64,000 nucleotides of DNA from Argentina anserina. Its lineage: Eukaryota; Streptophyta; Magnoliopsida; Rosales; Rosaceae. Within the stretch, counting starts at the first letter, position 1; the number at the start of each line of letters is the position of its first letter. The notes beneath the pieces are model-generated. The model was not told where the DNA came from. It was given only the letters and a program-made list of their open reading frames with translations, and searched no databases. Both the position numbers and the translations under genes were made by a program. Shown here piece after piece: positions 34,601 through 44,761 of this stretch. The stretch spans positions 34,828,093 through 34,892,092 of the forward strand of contig NC_065874.1 in NCBI RefSeq assembly GCF_933775445.1. Direction: 5' to 3'.

Positions 34601-37547
34601 TCTGCAACACCGTTTTGCTGGGGAGTTTTCTTAACAGTAAAGTGTCTTGTAATGCCTTCATCCTTGCAGAATTGTAAGAACTGATTACTTATATATTCAC
34701 CTCCATTGTCACTTCTCAACACTTTGATTTTCCTGCCCGTTTGGTTCTCGATTTCAGCCTTCCACTCCTTGAACTTTGGAAAGACCTCATCTTTTGACTT
34801 CATAAAGTAAACCCAAACCTTCCTTGAAAAATCATCTATGAAAGAGCCAAAGTATCTGGCCTTACCCAACGATTTTGTTGATGCAGGCCCCCAAACATCT
34901 GTGTGAATATAGTCTAATACTCCTTTGGATTTGTTCTCACTGCTGCTCACTTTGAATGATACCTTGGTCTGCTTACCGAGTGTGCAATACTTGCAGAAGT
35001 CAAGGCTGCAACTCGTTATGCCTTCTAGCTTATCTTGCTTATGTAATTCTTGCAGCCCCCTTTGACTCATGTGCCCTAGCCGTCTATGCCAGAGCTCAGT
35101 CTTGTCTTCTTCCGTACAAACTGATGCTCCACCTACTATTGTAGAACCTGTGAGTTTATACATATTATCAGGCTGCAACACACCTTTCATGTAGACCAAC
35201 TGACCCTTTCCGACTTTGAGCACTCCATTGTTACCTTTATACCACAATCCTTCCCTATCCAATAGACTTAGAGAAATCAGATTTCTGCTCAAATGTGGAA
35301 TGTGTCTGACCTTTCCCAATGTTCTGACAATGCCATCATACATTGAGATCTTTACTGTGCCGATTCCCATGATTCTACTTGGTGAATCATTCCCCATCAA
35401 AACTGATCCGGTGTCCCTCTCTTCATATGTGTCAAACCAATCTCTGTGTGCACACATGTGAAATGTGCAGGCTGTGTCCAAGGTCCAATGTCTAGGCGCG
35501 CCGGAGCTGGCTGAGATTGCAAGGAGTTCTCCATCATCGCTATCATTCCCAATAACGACATTGGCTGACTGGGAGCTTCCTCCAAGCATCTGCGCCTTCT
35601 TCTCCTTCCATTGTTTGCAATTTCTTTTCCAGTGGTCGGGTGAACCACATACGAAGCAACCATCCTTCTTCTTTTCTTTGCCTTTTCCCTTGGATTTAGA
35701 CTTGCCCTTGTCTTCAAATCCACCACCTTTACTCTTAGACCTTCCTCTCTCCTTCCCTCTGACACTCAGTCCTCGTGCTTGGGAATTATCGTCTTCCCTC
35801 TGCATCCTGACATATTGTTCCAGGTTCTCACACACTCCTGCAAGTGTGATGGTCTCTTTGTTGAATATCATGGTGGTCTTGAAGTGTTTGAATGATGATG
35901 GCAAAGACTGTAGTAACATCATAGCCGAGTCCTCATCTCCCATCTTTGCCCCAACCTTCTCCAAGTTAATTATGCAGTTCTGAAACTTGGATATATGATC
36001 AGTAAGATCATCCCCTTCCTCCATCTTGAGGCCAAAGAGTTGTTCCTTCAAAAGTAGCTTGTTGCTGATGGTTGTACCCATATAAACGCTTTGCAGCTTG
36101 TCCCATGCCTGCTTTGCAGTCAGCTCCTCTCCGATCTGAAGCACAACATTATCAGCAAGATGCAACTCAATGCAACTCTTTGCTATCTTACACTTTTCTG
36201 CCCAATCTGCATCAGACATTGATGTAGGCTTTGATGCTTCAAGAGCTACATCAACCTTATGCTGGATCAGAACGTTCCTCATCTTCCTCTGCCAAAGCGT
36301 GAAGTTGTCCTTGCCATTGAATAGCTTTATGGACGCTCTCACCTCTCCTGCCTCAGCCATTCCTTTGCCAATCGACATCGCAAAATAAACCAGCTCTTGA
36401 TACCACGTGTTGTTATAAGCGTCTTTAGATCTTAATAGTTATTTGCGATATAAGCAAAGAAGAGTAAACAGAAACACACCAAAGTTATAGTGGTTCAGCT
36501 GAAGCCTACCTCCACTGTGATCTCTCTTGAGAGATTTACTAGTACTGAAGAATTTAGGTACAAGTACTTATTGTAGACCTTAACCCCTCCCTGTCTAGCT
36601 CCTATCTCTCTATCACCCTTAGCTCTCCCTTTAGGATTTCTGTCTCTGTGTCTAAAAACCTCCCTGCAGCCCTATTTATATCAATAGGGGCTGCTTGATA
36701 CAATATGGACTAGGATTACTAAACCTAACACAAATCCTAATAGAATATTGGAAGATATACTCTCCTAAAACATATAGAAAAGCTGTGCTAACTTATTTCC
36801 TTTCTAAACCTGGATTTGATTACTGAATCCTAACTCCAACATGCATCAACGAGCCAAAAACACAACAGACTTTACTAGCACAATGTAATCTTTATAGTGG
36901 ATGTTAATAAAGTTGTTTGATCATATTATATAGGAGCTCAAGGTAGTTTTGGTGTGGGCTCATCTGGATATTTGGAAGGCTTCACCCCTGTGAAGTCTCT
37001 CGGCTCCACTCCTGCCTCTTACATCCTGATCCCATCACCTAGCATGCGTTTCCTTCCTCCAACACCTCTTCAGTTGCCCACATGTCTCACTGCTGTATCA
37101 CCTCCATTGGCACATCTCCTTCATAGTAAAGGATCTGCTATTCCCCTTTCTACTTGTTTTGTGGTTTCAAAAGCTGTACCTACTATGAGGAAAGACTATA
37201 GGAGCAACTTGAAAGAAGAATGGCCTTCAACTCTTTTGGTCAGTCTTATTGATCACTATGGAGGTAATAACTTTAGCCAAGAAAAGATCATGAGAGGTAA
37301 TGCTAAACAAGTGGGAAGGAGTCCGAGCTCAGAAGCTAGAGAATTTGAAACTGAGGCTCATGCCATCCTTGAATCAGTTGCAGCAGAGCTTCATGCACTC
37401 TCTTGGATGACTGTTAGTCCAGCATACCTGGAGAGGCGAACAGCCCTGCCATTACATTGTGATATGGTTTTGAGACTTAGGAGGCTTCTTCATTTTGCTG
37501 ATAAGGAGCTCTCCAAGCATCCCGAGAAGGCACAAAGTGTGGGTTGA
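19625..37547 (+). CDS. MED13: Mediator complex subunit 13 (GRAND CENTRAL / MAB2)
   Basis: Links the CDK8–CYCC–MED12 kinase module to core Mediator in the nucleus; in plants it times embryo patterning and phase change. Model of 1,944 aa (5,835 nt). Exons: 19625–19648, 20118–20191, 20308–20435, 20697–20783, 20930–21017, 21100–21180, 21382–21459, 21553–21632, 22751–22829, 22915–23238, 23627–23686, 24238–24478, 25010–25279, 25632–26972, 27301–27556, 27643–27775, 28110–28197, 28512–28590, 29213–29508, 29882–30920, 31218–31592, 36934–37547. The N-terminus starts MWTNVFK and has WFQYLPHES, as in plant MED13. A Ser-rich stretch follows (~415–435). The C-terminal part has the MID/PIWI-like region (YCVICPDIDPLT, VIYVVCPFPEPF) and Med13_C (CCYGWTEDWRWLICIWTD…GGI). 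No lesion in frame. Introns carry a foldback element, a 129-bp duplication and a whole copia element. Confidence 0.95.
23892..24154. mobile_element. GC-rich foldback MITE in MED13 intron 11
   Basis: Terminal inverted repeats of 19 bp: CAGGTGCGGACCTCCGCAC at 23892–23910 and its complement at 24136–24154, with one mismatch. The interior is strongly GC-rich in an AT-rich intron and is itself partly self-complementary (AACCGGCGGCGCACGACAAC against the region ~24093–24112). It shares CCTCCCGGCGCTC and TGCCGGCCGG with the element at 53344–54001, so the two belong to one family. No target-site duplication could be fixed and there is no coding capacity. Confidence 0.75.
27021..27290. repeat. Poly(C) tracts in MED13 intron 14
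   Basis: A run of about 16 C near 27021–27036, and a second C-rich tract at ~27272–27290 that replaces the usual U-rich tract just before the exon-15 acceptor at 27300. Confidence 0.85.
28176..28433. repeat. 129-bp tandem duplication across a MED13 splice donor
   Basis: Copies at 28176–28304 and 28305–28433 differ by a single substitution (AACTGAC versus AACCGAC). The unit starts in the last 22 bases of exon 17 and includes its donor, so the string AAAACCTGTAAGTTC occurs twice. Using the distal donor would add 129 nt and read into TGA seven codons after CCT. Confidence 0.92.
31683..31687. repeat. Target-site duplication, left copy (GACTT)
   Basis: GACTT precedes the left LTR and is repeated at 36868–36872 right after the right LTR, as expected of copia integration. 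Confidence 0.95.
31688..32147 (-). repeat. copia 3' LTR (left copy)
   Basis: 460 bp, essentially identical to 36408–36867. In element orientation it follows the polypurine tract. Contains TATTTATA-type promoter sequence near 31953. Confidence 0.95.
32305..36378 (-). CDS. copia Gag-Pol polyprotein
   Basis: 1,357 aa in a single frame. Order: Gag (UBN2 type) ~1–200; basic Ser/Lys/Gly linker; CCHC knuckle CFVCGSPDHWKRNC (~240–255); aspartic protease around WTLDTACTFHM; GAG-pre-integrase LWHRRLGHMS with a CKYC pair; integrase core with D (IHTDVWGP), D (RSDNGGEYIS) and E (RTLLERERS); reverse transcriptase from WVFRKKEGI through YVDDMLIA; RNase H with DSDFAGD and STTEAEYMAL. The order PR–INT–RT–RH defines copia. 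All catalytic signatures are present, so it may be autonomous. Gag and Pol are one fused frame with no shift, as usual in plant copia elements. Confidence 0.96.
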   Translation of the reverse strand: MSIGKGMAEAGEVRASIKLFNGKDNFTLWQRKMRNVLIQHKVDVALEASKPTSMSDADWAEKCKIAKSCIELHLADNVVLQIGEELTAKQAWDKLQSVYMGTTISNKLLLKEQLFGLKMEEGDDLTDHISKFQNCIINLEKVGAKMGDEDSAMMLLQSLPSSFKHFKTTMIFNKETITLAGVCENLEQYVRMQREDDNSQARGLSVRGKERGRSKSKGGGFEDKGKSKSKGKGKEKKKDGCFVCGSPDHWKRNCKQWKEKKAQMLGGSSQSANVVIGNDSDDGELLAISASSGAPRHWTLDTACTFHMCAHRDWFDTYEERDTGSVLMGNDSPSRIMGIGTVKISMYDGIVRTLGKVRHIPHLSRNLISLSLLDREGLWYKGNNGVLKVGKGQLVYMKGVLQPDNMYKLTGSTIVGGASVCTEEDKTELWHRRLGHMSQRGLQELHKQDKLEGITSCSLDFCKYCTLGKQTKVSFKVSSSENKSKGVLDYIHTDVWGPASTKSLGKARYFGSFIDDFSRKVWVYFMKSKDEVFPKFKEWKAEIENQTGRKIKVLRSDNGGEYISNQFLQFCKDEGITRHFTVKKTPQQNGVAERMNRTLLERERSMRLHAGLPEEFWAESLNHACYLINRSPSKAINFKCAEEVWSGKPVDYSNLRVFGCSAFAHIPKDERTKLEPKSLECVFIGFQRGVKGYKLWDIINEKRVLSRDVVFDEKTMPLNIEANSKEEKMTVAEKDEEAIEISLVKRSVEDSQAQVEQVGNDQVAIEEPEQQQQSPVRAQVEQSPRRGQNPPIPQEPEPMRRVIALDKPKRNLKKVQRYGFETEEDVSHALTISQGDPTTYQEAIESEEREGWIGAMAEEMESLHKNSVWELVPKPKERKLVGCKWVFRKKEGIHDDDAIKYKARLVAKGYSQKEGVDYDEIFSPVVKHTSIRLLLSIAAQYDMEIEQMDVKTAFLHGDLEEDIYMSQPEGFVETGKENLVCRLKKSLYGLKQSPRQWYKRFDTYMLKIGYTMCQYDCCVYYHVFEDGEVILLLLYVDDMLIACKDMLKIQKLKEKLGAEFDMKDLGAAHKILGIEIRRDRNTSEIWLSQEKYIMKVLERFNMDEAKVVSTPLAAHFRLNAEHKPSNQKEIDVMKNVPYANAVGCLMYAMICTRPDLAQALSVVSKYMSNPGKRHWEAVKWILRYLKRTRQFGIKFERKQEEACVAGFVDSDFAGDLDRRRSTTGYVFTCGGGPVSWKANLQEVTALSTTEAEYMALTEASKEAIWLNGLAGQFGIHQEGVVVKCDSQSAIHLAKNQVFHARTKHIDVRYHRIRDWIEVGYIIVEKVHTNDNAADCLTKPVSVEKFKHCLNLLSVTTC
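36408..36867 (-). repeat. copia 5' LTR (right copy)
   Basis: 460 bp and drives the element leftward. The primer-binding site lies immediately inside (36392–36405), and GACTT (36868–36872) follows outside. Confidence 0.95.
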
Positions 37548-39692
37548 AAATCCAAGACAGTAGTTAAGAAATTGGCCAGTGGTAAATATGATACTGAAGA
37601 ATGAAAAATCCCAATCAGCTCTATGTACCATGGTAGGTATCTGTTTACCTCAACTTTGTAATTTAGTAGGTTTAGTTAGTTTTAGCCTAATTTATAGCAA
37701 TCGTTGTCCAAATGATGTCAATTAAAATAGGCAGTGTGGGAGGAATTAGTCAGATGTAACATATGTACCAAACATTGAAGGACAACAAAACAAATGTAGA
37801 TTTAATCAGAAGTTACATGATTTGGTCATCAATTCTGAAGTTAGCAACTTAGCATTATGAGGTATGTACGGCCATAAGCTATTTCAGTTGTACCCGAATG
37901 TGTATGGTTTAAAGGAATGCCTAGAAGCTCTTGGATGGAGAACGGTATGTGGCTAGTGGCTACATCTCGAGAAGTCTGTCTAGGAACTGTTCCAAGTATT
38001 AATCTCTGTATATTTAATATTTTGGTAACATGAACATTTGAAGATTTAATTATACCAGTTGGTCTTTAGCAGTCATTTTTTATTTTTTATTTGCAGCAGT
38101 TAAGGACAAATAGATTTCTGTGATTGGAGATGAAAATTTTATAGCAAAGGGTATTATGGAAATTTTATAGTAAAGGGGTTTGCTAATTCATTTCTCATGC
38201 CTTGTTTTAAGCTTAACTATGTATAAATGACAATTGTAAAGTAGAAGATGAGTAACCTTTTATAGCACATGTAGTTGTTGAAATTAGATTAAAGAATCTC
38301 CTGAAATGTTAAGTGAGCACATGGATTGTATTATCAAATGGTGTCTACCACCAACAGAGTTCTTCCTTACTCTCTTTCTCAAAGAAAGCAGTAGCTTTCT
38401 GGTCCTACTATCTTTTCTTTGAACTCTACATGCATGTGATGTTTGTTCATTTTGTTCACATCATTTGCTGGTTCTGGTATTTCTAAATCAGCGCCTCCTT
38501 CCCTGGTCCCCTCTCCTATTTAATTTCATTCCATGTGAATCGTATTATTATTCATATCAAGCTTGCCTGTTATAGCAGCTGTTGGTTTCTAGACATACGT
38601 AACTGATGCTCCTCACTCAGATCATGTATTGTCTTTTTTTTCACCTTTTTCATGATTACAAGTTGAGAGAATAATACAGTAATAACTAGACCGATTTTGT
38701 GTCATCTTAAAGCTAAAGAAATTGAAGAATGTTTGTTATTCTGGTTATATACAACTTCTGTGGTAAACTATACTCAAGGGTCTCACATTTTCTGCACTTT
38801 TGATGTGAAAGACGCTTTGAGGTCAGAAATTCATGTACTTGGTCATTCTTTGGCATTGAATGTAAATGACCCACCATGAAGATATTCATTTGCACCACAA
38901 CAAGTTCATGACTGTTCTGAAATGAAAAAAAAAAAAATCAAAGACTCAAAGAGCAAGGCTACCACAAAACTCGATATTTGATATCTGCTACTTGCCAAAG
39001 GCGTAGTCCTTCATTCCCTTCTTCAAACTCTAATGGCCTTGAGTATTATGGCAGAAGTCCCACAACATGCCCTTCAGCATCATTTATCACAAACCTCCAT
39101 AGGCATCTCCCAAGCAACAGCTCATCATAACCCTTATCACAACTGCCAAACATATTTTCCAGGTCCACTCTAACAGTTCCTTTCTGTTCAAGTGTTCATC
39201 ATCTCTCTTTTTTCTTTTCTTCCTTAATTTTTTTTTTCAAGTGCTTATTAAACAAAATGCAGGAAGAACCCAGTGATTTGAGTGTTTGACAAAGTACAGA
39301 AATGAGGAATGGTACTTGAAAGAGATGTAAAGATACAATAATGGGATTTTATTACTACAAATGGAGCACAGATACAATGAATTAGGGGATCATAATAGGA
39401 AGAAAAATACAATACAAGAAGAAGATTAATATACATCAACCACACTCAAACAATCCCTCATATCCTCACCAATAAATAATCAAATTACAACCTGAAATCC
39501 CCAAGGAGGAAAGAAGATATATAAAATATCAATCCCACCCATTTTCCACTCTCTCTCTCTTTCCTGAAAAACTGAATACAAGTGATTCTAGAGAGAGAGA
39601 AGGAAAAGTGAGAGAGAAAGATAGATACTTTGCATAATATTACTACTACACCAATCAGCCTAAAATGCAGTCATGACTGAAAGAGAGCTGAT
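37548..39692. other. MED13 3' region and spacer
   Basis: The first few hundred bases are presumably the MED13 3' untranslated region. The rest is AT-rich with an A-run near 38926–38938 and a GA-rich patch near 39590–39610 that lies in the 3' flank of the arabinogalactan-peptide gene. No other gene is supported. Confidence 0.4.
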
Positions 39693-39878
39693 TCAGAAGA
39701 GGACCCCAAAAGCCAAAGCTGCTAGAGATGCAAAGAAAGTGGGCACAAAGAGGGTGGTGGCATCAGATGTTGGGGTAGGTGCTGGAGCATCAGCTGCAGC
39801 CACCTTCTCAATGCTTGACAAGGCCACCATCACAACCACCAACATAGCCACTGAAAGCTTCATCTTCATTGACTCCAT
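39693..39878 (-). CDS. Arabinogalactan peptide, GPI-anchored
   Basis: 61 aa of the AG-peptide class (AGP12/13/14/21-like). Residues 1–29 are a secretion signal (LSVAMLVVVMVALSS core). The mature stretch is about ten residues, DAPAPTPTSDA, with Ala-Pro/Thr-Pro units that are hydroxylated and arabinogalactosylated in this family. The tail (LFVPTFFASLAALAFGVLF) is the hydrophobic GPI-transfer signal. The cell-surface proteoglycan would sit on the outer plasma membrane. Start taken at the Met of MESMKMK; the longer frame upstream crosses the likely 5' leader. A TATA box lies 127–135 bases upstream of the ATG. Confidence 0.85.
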   Translation of the reverse strand: MESMKMKLSVAMLVVVMVALSSIEKVAAADAPAPTPTSDATTLFVPTFFASLAALAFGVLF

Positions 39879-41740
39879 TTGCAAAGTTACTTGAAAGAAG
39901 GAACAAGTTGCAAACTTTGAGATGAAAGGAGGAAGCTTTGGAAGGGCAGAGAGAGGGTTATGTGAGTATTGGGAATTGTAAGGACAATGGTTGAGGGTGG
40001 TGAGATATATATACCCACACACAGAATATAACCTCCTTAAAATAAAAACAGAGATTCAATTAACTTCTCAAGAGGCAGCTAGCCAAAGGATGGAAGTTGA
40101 CACTTGACAGGTTGGCTTTGGCTACTCTTGCTATACAGCTGTCATTTGGGTCCCTAACCTTTGCTGGCTTAAACCACTGTTTTGGAGTCTTGTTATTTTC
40201 CACCTTCCTTTTACTTGTTAATGAATTAAAGTTCATTCAAACCCGAAAAAAGAAAAAGAAAAAAAGAATTAAGATGGTTGTGGTGGTTGTTGTTTGTTAC
40301 TCTTCCATGGCTTATGAGTGAATGTTTTGCTTTCCTGTTTGTTATACTGTTAATTTGGTAGGAAATATAATGAGGGGTGATGAGCTGTGGTGATGCTTCT
40401 CTAACATGCGTTTCCATTGTAATGTCCAATTATATAACACGGTTTATTGAAAGACTTTTGTTGATGTATAATTATTTTGGTCTTTGAATTGGGAAGTTAA
40501 GAAATGAATTGAATTAAATGGCATTCATACATACATGAGCCGCATATGACAAAATTCAAGTTCATTGAAGCAGAAACGTACTCTAGCTTAAAATCCGAAT
40601 GAAAAGGAAACTTGAACTGTTTCAGTCTACAATATCTGCAGTAGTATTTGGGGCAGCTGGCCTAGAAATTAGATGGAGCACCTAATTTTTACCAAATGAA
40701 ATGAGTGTTGGTGTCTTGTCCAAATCAAAATGAGTTCGGATATGGAATGTGTTACTACCAAAGTCTAAAGCAAATTTGATTCGACTCAAACAAGCAATCT
40801 TGTTAATTAAGGTTGATGAAAGGCAACATAAACCTCTCCATTTCAATGTAAATTCGAAGATCGATACAGTACTCATATAGATACATTCAAGTTAGTCTGG
40901 CTACTTGCATATGATTAAGCATGAAAAGTAGATTAGGTATTTGTCGCTGAGAAAATGTACATTAAGTGTAAGAGGAGACCTATTCTTTTTGGTTCTTGCA
41001 TGAGGCTCTCCTAATCTTTTGTCTGATTTGTTGACGCGTCTTAGCATACGTTTCTTTGATACCAAACCATTGAATTGGACAGCCATGGGTATATGGTTAC
41101 AGGTAAAGAGTACCATGACCTAGCTAAGCATTCGAACATCATCCGAAGATTGATTCAACAAATTAATATTTATTCATGAAATGAACAAGTCACTAGCTAG
41201 CTCGCAAATTCAGTTGAATCATACAGCGCGCATCTTATTCAGTTCAGACATTGATGCCACCAAAATCAGGTCCAGCCATCTGCTTGCAGCCAATATAATT
41301 AAGCATATCAAGTATGTATATATAGGCATATCAGGCAAATTATTAAAGGCTGAGTTGATAAGAATTCCAATACTTATACACCAATGTATTATCTTTACTG
41401 AGAGCATAAGGCAAAGGCTCTATACCATGCAGATCGACGACAATGAAGAAGCAACACTACCCGGCCGACTGATTCATTCAACTTCTTTCATCCATTTTCA
41501 ACCACAATAGTGATATCGGCCTCGATCATACCGACATGGTGAAGACGTTCCGGTTCTACTGCTGTCTTGACTGCTTCTGCTATTTCACAGCCTTCACGTA
41601 CGTTGACTACTCTCCATCTATCATCTATGTCTTCGGTTGGCACTCATAACCATATCCTTATGGCCCAATTTCTCAAAAAGTCTGAAAGAAATATTTAGCC
41701 CCAAACTGATCCAATGAAAAACAATCTGACTTTCACCGAA
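39879..41740. other. Intergenic spacer
   Basis: Beyond the AG-peptide promoter I see AT-rich spacer without a supported gene or recognisable complete repeat. Confidence 0.35.
40005..40013 (-). promoter_or_regulatory. Probable TATA box of the AG-peptide gene
   Basis: TATATATA on the minus strand, ~130 bases upstream of the AG-peptide ATG. This allows a leader of about 100 bases. Confidence 0.5.
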
Positions 41741-41744
41741 TGGT

Positions 41745-42300
41745 CATCATTTGGTCCGTGGGCCTAAAAGCCCATGGGTAGCCCGTCAAAGCTTAGTAAA
41801 AGCCCGACCATGTGGGTATAAGCCCGTGTAGAGGCTAAGGGTTTAAAGCCTCGGCCCGGCCCGTTGGAGCCCATAATGCCTAAGTTCGGCCCGGCCCTAA
41901 AAAATCCAATTAAAAATCCGCCCAAAACTCATTCATTTTTAAAATTAATAATTTTATATGTATTTATTTGTTGTATATGTTAATTAGTTAAATTATTTTG
42001 TTATATTTCTTATCTTTTGTAATATATTTAGTTAAAATAATTATCATATCCTATTTTTTTCTTTATTTTTTTATAAAAAATATACATTACATATAAATAT
42101 AATGAGCACAGCCCGGTCCGTTCAAAAAACCCGGCCCGAAAAAACCTGTAAGACGCAGGCTTGTCGGCCTCGATTTTATTAATAAGCCCGACCCGGTTTG
42201 AAAAATAAAAAAAAATCGTGAAAACTCGGCCGAACCCGGTGATAGTGAATCCGGCCCATCACCGACCCTTACCTTCACCCCAACTGAACAAAAACCTACA
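41745..42300. mobile_element. Non-autonomous DNA transposon, GGCCCGG-rich
   Basis: Two GC-rich flanks dense in GGCCCGG / AAGCCCG motifs (41760–41900 and 42105–42280) surround an AT-rich core (41930–42090). This architecture is common in plant hAT-type MITEs. Clear termini and a target duplication were not found, so the class is an inference. Confidence 0.4.
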
Positions 42301-42639
42301 AAGAAAATTTGTATAATAAAACTACTTCTAGTGGTATAGTGGTCGAGTGTCACGTAAAGAATCTCAAACCGAGTTTCATTCATAAAGCTGCCAAATTCGT
42401 CAGGCACTGTTACGCTGCATAGTTGAAAACTTTAAGCATCTCACATGCACTGATGGATTAAATTCTGAGCTTAGGAAGGAAGCCTTTTAAGTGATTCAAA
42501 ATAAAAATGTGTACTCGAGTGTTCCACAGATTTTGATGAGCAAAACAATATTTAAAAGAAAAATTCCTTGTGTTCTTCTACTAGGCCACTGGGTGACAAC
42601 ATTTTATAAGGGGCGGTCGGAGGAAAACCCATATGTACC

Positions 42640-44110
42640 CTCAGACGGTTAAGATTATGCAGTAACCAATGTTCAAAATCTCCATGATATTTCCGATATA
42701 TGCTCTGATATCTCATTTTTAAAAAACGATATATCTTAGAAGTAAATATCTTATTTTTTTCGTATCTGTGATATTTTTCCGATAACATAAAATATCTCAG
42801 ATATTTCTTCGATTTACAATATATCTGATATATCTTCAATATTTTGGAGAAATATTTACAAATTTTCATTTATTTTTTTATCTCAACTTAAGGATGTCTC
42901 GGACTCTCATAAATGAGTTTTTGATTAATTAATCACCTCGAGCCTTGAGGGATATAAAAAAAATACTAGAAGAGTAGTCCCTCAAACGGTTAATTTTTAA
43001 TTTTTCGTAAAAGATATCCGGATAAGGAGTGAAGATTCAAGTCTTAACACTTAAAAGTCAAGTCATATTAGTGACAAGTGCTCTCTTTGACCTTGAGGGA
43101 ATCCAAAATAAAGGGTTGCAGAGTAGTCACATGAAAGTCATAAGAGGATATCCAAAATTTCAGATGAAGAGTGAGCTTTCGAGTAATTTCAATAACAAGT
43201 ATTCTCCTCGAGGGATATAGAAAGAGTAATAGTCTTTGTCTTATTGATGTCCCCTTAATGACATCTAGATAATGACTGTTCTCCTCAAGCACTATTGAGA
43301 AAAATAAGAATAAATGAATCACATTATAGTCCTTGTCTTGTTGAAGTCTCCTCATACATTCATAAATTGCTAGCACCCCACTAACCCATCATGAAATGAT
43401 GATACAATTGAAATTTGCATTGCGCAAAAGTTATGGATATGAATCAAGCATGATGTGAATCCAATATGGTGGTGGTGATGGTGATGGTAATGGTAGTGGT
43501 GGAAGTCGACAAGGTGGCAGAGATACAATGTTTGAATATAGAGAATCTTATGTAGGTGGAGGGAAGATTTGAGCAGTTTACTTGTGAAAGTAATTTTGAT
43601 CATGTCACCCAAGATGAGGATCGTGGATCTAGAGCAGGTGGTCATAATGCACAACAGCATAATATGTGCAGGAGGAGGACAAGAGGAGTCATTGATGATC
43701 AAAATATTCAATTTGATATTACTTCAGTTGCCTTAAGTTTTGATTATATCAGTTTAGGCACAGAGCACAATGACATCAATCTAATTATCATATTTACGAT
43801 TAAGGTCAGTTTTGAGAAGTGTATAATAAATCATCGAGTATTGTAGAAACTGTCGAAAGAGATATATGATTATCATGTTAATCATTACAATTCGTACTAT
43901 ATGGCTCGTATGTCTTGGGCAGAATATTATAGTTTTGTTGGCCAACATGCGTCTTATCAAGCACTAGAGCATATTTATGATATTAGATAAAGTTAATAAT
44001 TATATATGTTTGTAGGTAATTCAATAACAAATAAATAATTTAGGAGCATAAATGATATTTTTTTTTCTAATATCTCATATATATTTGATGTCTCTTTTTT
44101 TAAATAAAAA
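42640..44110. mobile_element. Decayed transposon block
   Basis: Starts with multiple GATATAT(C/T) and CCGATA motifs (42680–42850), typical of dispersed plant repeats. It then has interrupted plus-strand coding remnants: a Gly/Asp/Ser-rich run near 43470–43560, and a 35-codon end at 43883–43990 (SWAEYYSFVGQHASYQALEH) closing with TAA. I recognise this Tyr-rich ending as transposase-like, but the superfamily is unresolved. Many stops make it non-functional. Confidence 0.4.
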
Positions 44111-44761
44111 ATTATATATCTGAATCTCGGCAGTAACTTGGGATGGAAAGAGGAGAGAATACAAAGGAACAACATAAAGCCAAAAGCCAAAAAAACTAAG
44201 TACTTAGGGGTGAATGTAAAAAAGAAACACAGAGACTGAAAGAGGTTTTGAGAAGGTTTCCATTAGTAAAGATAACATCACAAAACTACCCAAAGCGCCG
44301 TTTTTTTTTTGGGAGGATTTCTTGGCCTCTCAGAACACAACACCAATCACTCCCTTCATTTTCAAATTTCTCAACAAGATTGCTGCTGCACCCTTCTCAG
44401 ATCATATGTAATCACCTTTCTCCTTCAAATCTCTCTATCTTCTGATTATGTATATATGTTATGCTTTCTTTTGTTTCTGAAACAGAAGAGATATACTGAA
44501 AGATGAGAACTTGGATGGATTCAAGACTAAGCAGTCATGATTCCCATTTGGTTCTTCGTTTTCTTCTTTCTGATTTTTGTGTTTTTCGATCTAATTCGGT
44601 CTTCCAATTTCTATCAAATGCAGGGTACTCTGAGGAAAAATCCATCGATTTCCCAAGCTTATCTCCTCAGATCTTGAGGTGAGTTTTCAGTTTCTGAACT
44701 AAGAATTTTGTATCGGATTTGCAATTGGGTAATGATAAGATGTGGAATTTGTGTTGCAGGG

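Larger units (their letters stand above)
31688..36867 (-). mobile_element. Complete Ty1/copia retrotransposon in MED13 intron 21
   Basis: A 5,180-bp element, antisense to MED13, with LTRs at 31688–32147 and 36408–36867 (460 bp each, TG…CA). The LTRs differ at one position that I can find (GATCT at ~31856 versus GACCT at ~36576). It has a 5-bp target duplication GACTT, and a primer-binding site TGGTATCAAGAGC (complement of 36392–36405) two bases inside the 5' LTR, matching initiator tRNA-Met. A purine tract AAGGTGGAGAT abuts the 3' LTR at ~32148–32158. It carries one uninterrupted gag-pol frame. It lies 95 bp after the exon-21 donor and makes this intron 5.3 kb long. Confidence 0.97.

Noticed and set aside
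35397..35983. Open frames opposite the copia Gag region, and other plus-strand frames over Gag-Pol
   Set aside because: They are antisense shadows of the intact Gag-Pol frame.
42320..42345. tRNA-like string (GGTATAGTGGTCGAGTG)
   Set aside because: It resembles a tRNA A-box region, but no cloverleaf, B box or acceptor stem can be completed around it.
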